A stretch of DNA of 7,411 nucleotides from Lachnospiraceae bacterium. GTDB taxonomy: Bacteria > Bacillota > Clostridia > Lachnospirales > Lachnospiraceae. The position numbers were made by a program, and so were the translations under genes. This document shows, in pieces, positions 6,500-7,411 of this stretch (position 1 is its first letter; each line of letters begins with the position of its first letter). The DNA is taken from assembly GCA_019420465.1 (NCBI GenBank), contig JAHZHB010000050.1:1-7411 (forward strand), written 5' to 3'. Below the pieces are notes generated by a model. That model did no database searches and was not told where the DNA came from. It saw only the letters and a program-made list of their open reading frames with translations.

Positions 6500-6622
6500 T
6501 TAATGGAACAGACTGCCTAAAAAAGCAGCGCCGCCTGTCGGGTGCAGTACTTCGAGGGCTAAAAGGCCAACGAGCACGACAAACAGGATACCGCTGATGA
6601 TCAGAGCTGTTTTCTTTGTCAT
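6500..6622 (-). CDS. 40-residue single-pass membrane peptide
   Basis: Not a family I recognise. Seen: an ATG at 6622-6620 and a TAA at 6502-6500 give 40 residues. MTKKTALIIS starts a short basic N-terminus followed by a hydrophobic helix at about 6-25, then a short tail rich in Gly and Ala ending in GSLFH. The ribosome site AAGGGAGA (6636-6629) lies 6 nt before the ATG and overlaps the cpsB stop codon. It sits 12 nt after cpsB and 22 nt before the LCP gene, so it is embedded in the cps operon. The positive-inside start predicts the C-terminus outside. It might modulate CpsC or LCP as other small membrane proteins do their partners; that is inference only. Confidence 0.75.
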   Translation of the reverse strand: MTKKTALIISGILFVVLVGLLALEVLHPTGGAAFLGSLFH

Positions 6623-6628
6623 ATGTAT

Positions 6629-6636
6629 TCTCCCTT
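6629..6636 (-). promoter_or_regulatory. Ribosome binding site of the 40-residue ORF
   Basis: AAGGGAGA on the minus strand is a near-ideal Shine-Dalgarno with 6 nt to the ATG. It supports translation of the small ORF, and its overlap with the cpsB stop codon suggests coupling. Confidence 0.7.
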
Positions 6637-7360
6637 ACTGTAAGATACCGGCCAGCAGGCGTTCACCGTCTGTATCGATCCGGTCAAGGATGTCACGTCC
6701 TGCCTTTTTTTCGATCAGCGCACGGCCGTCAGCCAGATTCGGGATCCGGTGATGGGCGCCGTGGCAGTCACTGCCAAGGACATGGGCTTTATGTTCTTTG
6801 AAAAGTTTGACCAGCGTGCGGGTATGCAAAAAGCCGTCAAAGGCCTCGGCATTGATCTGTACGATGACCGGCAGGGCAAGCAGTCTGTCGATCTGCTTTT
6901 TATTCCCCGGCATCCACAGGAATCGCTCGAGATGGGCGATCATGACCTGAAAGCCTCTCTCCCGCATCAGGGTATCGACTTCATCGACCTGTTTCGCAGT
7001 CCAGGGCACAAAGGGCATCTCCAGAAGGAGGATATTGGTCCCTGCGATGGTAAGCTTTCGGATATCGTCAGCCCGGCTGATGCCGTCGAAAAAAGCGACT
7101 TCGGCGCCGGTGTAGAGCTTCGGATATGCATCCGCTGTCTCCGTCTCAGCTACAGCGTTCTGTAGCTTTTGCCAAGCAACTTTTCTCTTTTCGAGGAAAC
7201 GTTCGATTCGGTCGTGGGATGCGTAAAAATGAGGTGTGGCGATCATCACATCCACATGCTGTGCGGCGGCCATCGAAAGCATCGCAAGCGATGTCTCCGC
7301 GTTCTTCGCCCCGTCGTCTATGCCGGGGAGTATGTGGGAATGGAAGTCTATGATGTACAT
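6635..7360 (-). CDS. cpsB: CpsB-type tyrosine-protein phosphatase (PHP fold)
   Basis: Metal-dependent phosphatase that removes phosphate from the CpsD tyrosine tail, opposing the kinase. Seen: 241 residues, usual family size. PHP metal ligands are in order: DFHSHILPGIDDG (5-17, H7 and H9), TPHFY (42-46, H44), TGAEVAF (84-90, E87), LLEMPF (112-117, E114), IAHLERF (141-147, H143) and LGSDCHGAHHR (195-205, D198 and H200). The set is complete, so it should be active. Start: GTGAGG about 8 nt before the ATG. First gene of the module visible here; only 51 nt lie beyond it to the window edge, too little to place a promoter. It is followed by the small membrane ORF after 12 nt. Confidence 0.95.
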   Translation of the reverse strand: MYIIDFHSHILPGIDDGAKNAETSLAMLSMAAAQHVDVMIATPHFYASHDRIERFLEKRKVAWQKLQNAVAETETADAYPKLYTGAEVAFFDGISRADDIRKLTIAGTNILLLEMPFVPWTAKQVDEVDTLMRERGFQVMIAHLERFLWMPGNKKQIDRLLALPVIVQINAEAFDGFLHTRTLVKLFKEHKAHVLGSDCHGAHHRIPNLADGRALIEKKAGRDILDRIDTDGERLLAGILQ

Positions 7361-7411
7361 TTATATAGCCTCACGTTAGTCAAAGATTAGTAACAAAATT
7401 CACAGTTATAT

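Overview
The gene content, a GC level near 50% and strong AGGAG-type ribosome sites suggest a Firmicute of the Clostridia, most like Lachnospiraceae (inference from family resemblance; no 16S or search was available). Every gene I can support lies on the minus strand, so the window is best read from right to left.

Right half (7360 down to 3973): a capsule/exopolysaccharide control module. In transcription order it holds a PHP-type tyrosine-protein phosphatase (cpsB), a 40-residue single-pass membrane peptide that ordinary gene-length cut-offs would miss, a LytR-CpsA-Psr (LCP) glycopolymer ligase, a Wzz/CpsC-type chain-length and kinase-adaptor membrane protein, and a CpsD bacterial tyrosine kinase with a nine-tyrosine tail. 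Gaps are tiny (12, 22 and 1 nt, then a 4-nt ATGA overlap), so this should be one operon. Kinase plus adaptor, opposing phosphatase and LCP ligase together would set polymer length and attach polymer to the wall. No glycosyltransferase, flippase or polymerase genes are in the window. They may lie upstream of cpsB, or this module may act in trans. Base composition changes inside the operon: an AT-rich block (roughly 40% GC) covers cpsC and the 3' part of the LCP gene, between flanks at 55-60%, which suggests a recombined cassette.

Middle (3972 down to 3239): a leader with competing small hairpins, then a small secreted beta-rich protein with 47 lysines, no arginine and very few acidic residues, closed by a strong bidirectional terminator. 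It may be an extracellular polycation that binds anionic wall or capsule polymer.

Left half (about 3213 down to 1): a thrC promoter region, threonine synthase (thrC), and 57 nt later an HD-domain dGTPase (dgt), whose last few residues run off the window. The dgt reading frame carries an unusual N-terminal insertion. Its DNA is three evenly spaced perfect inverted repeats, two of which look like intrinsic terminators on the opposite strand. With the mosaic LCP/cpsC block, the small membrane ORF and the polycationic secreted protein, this is the least ordinary part of the window.
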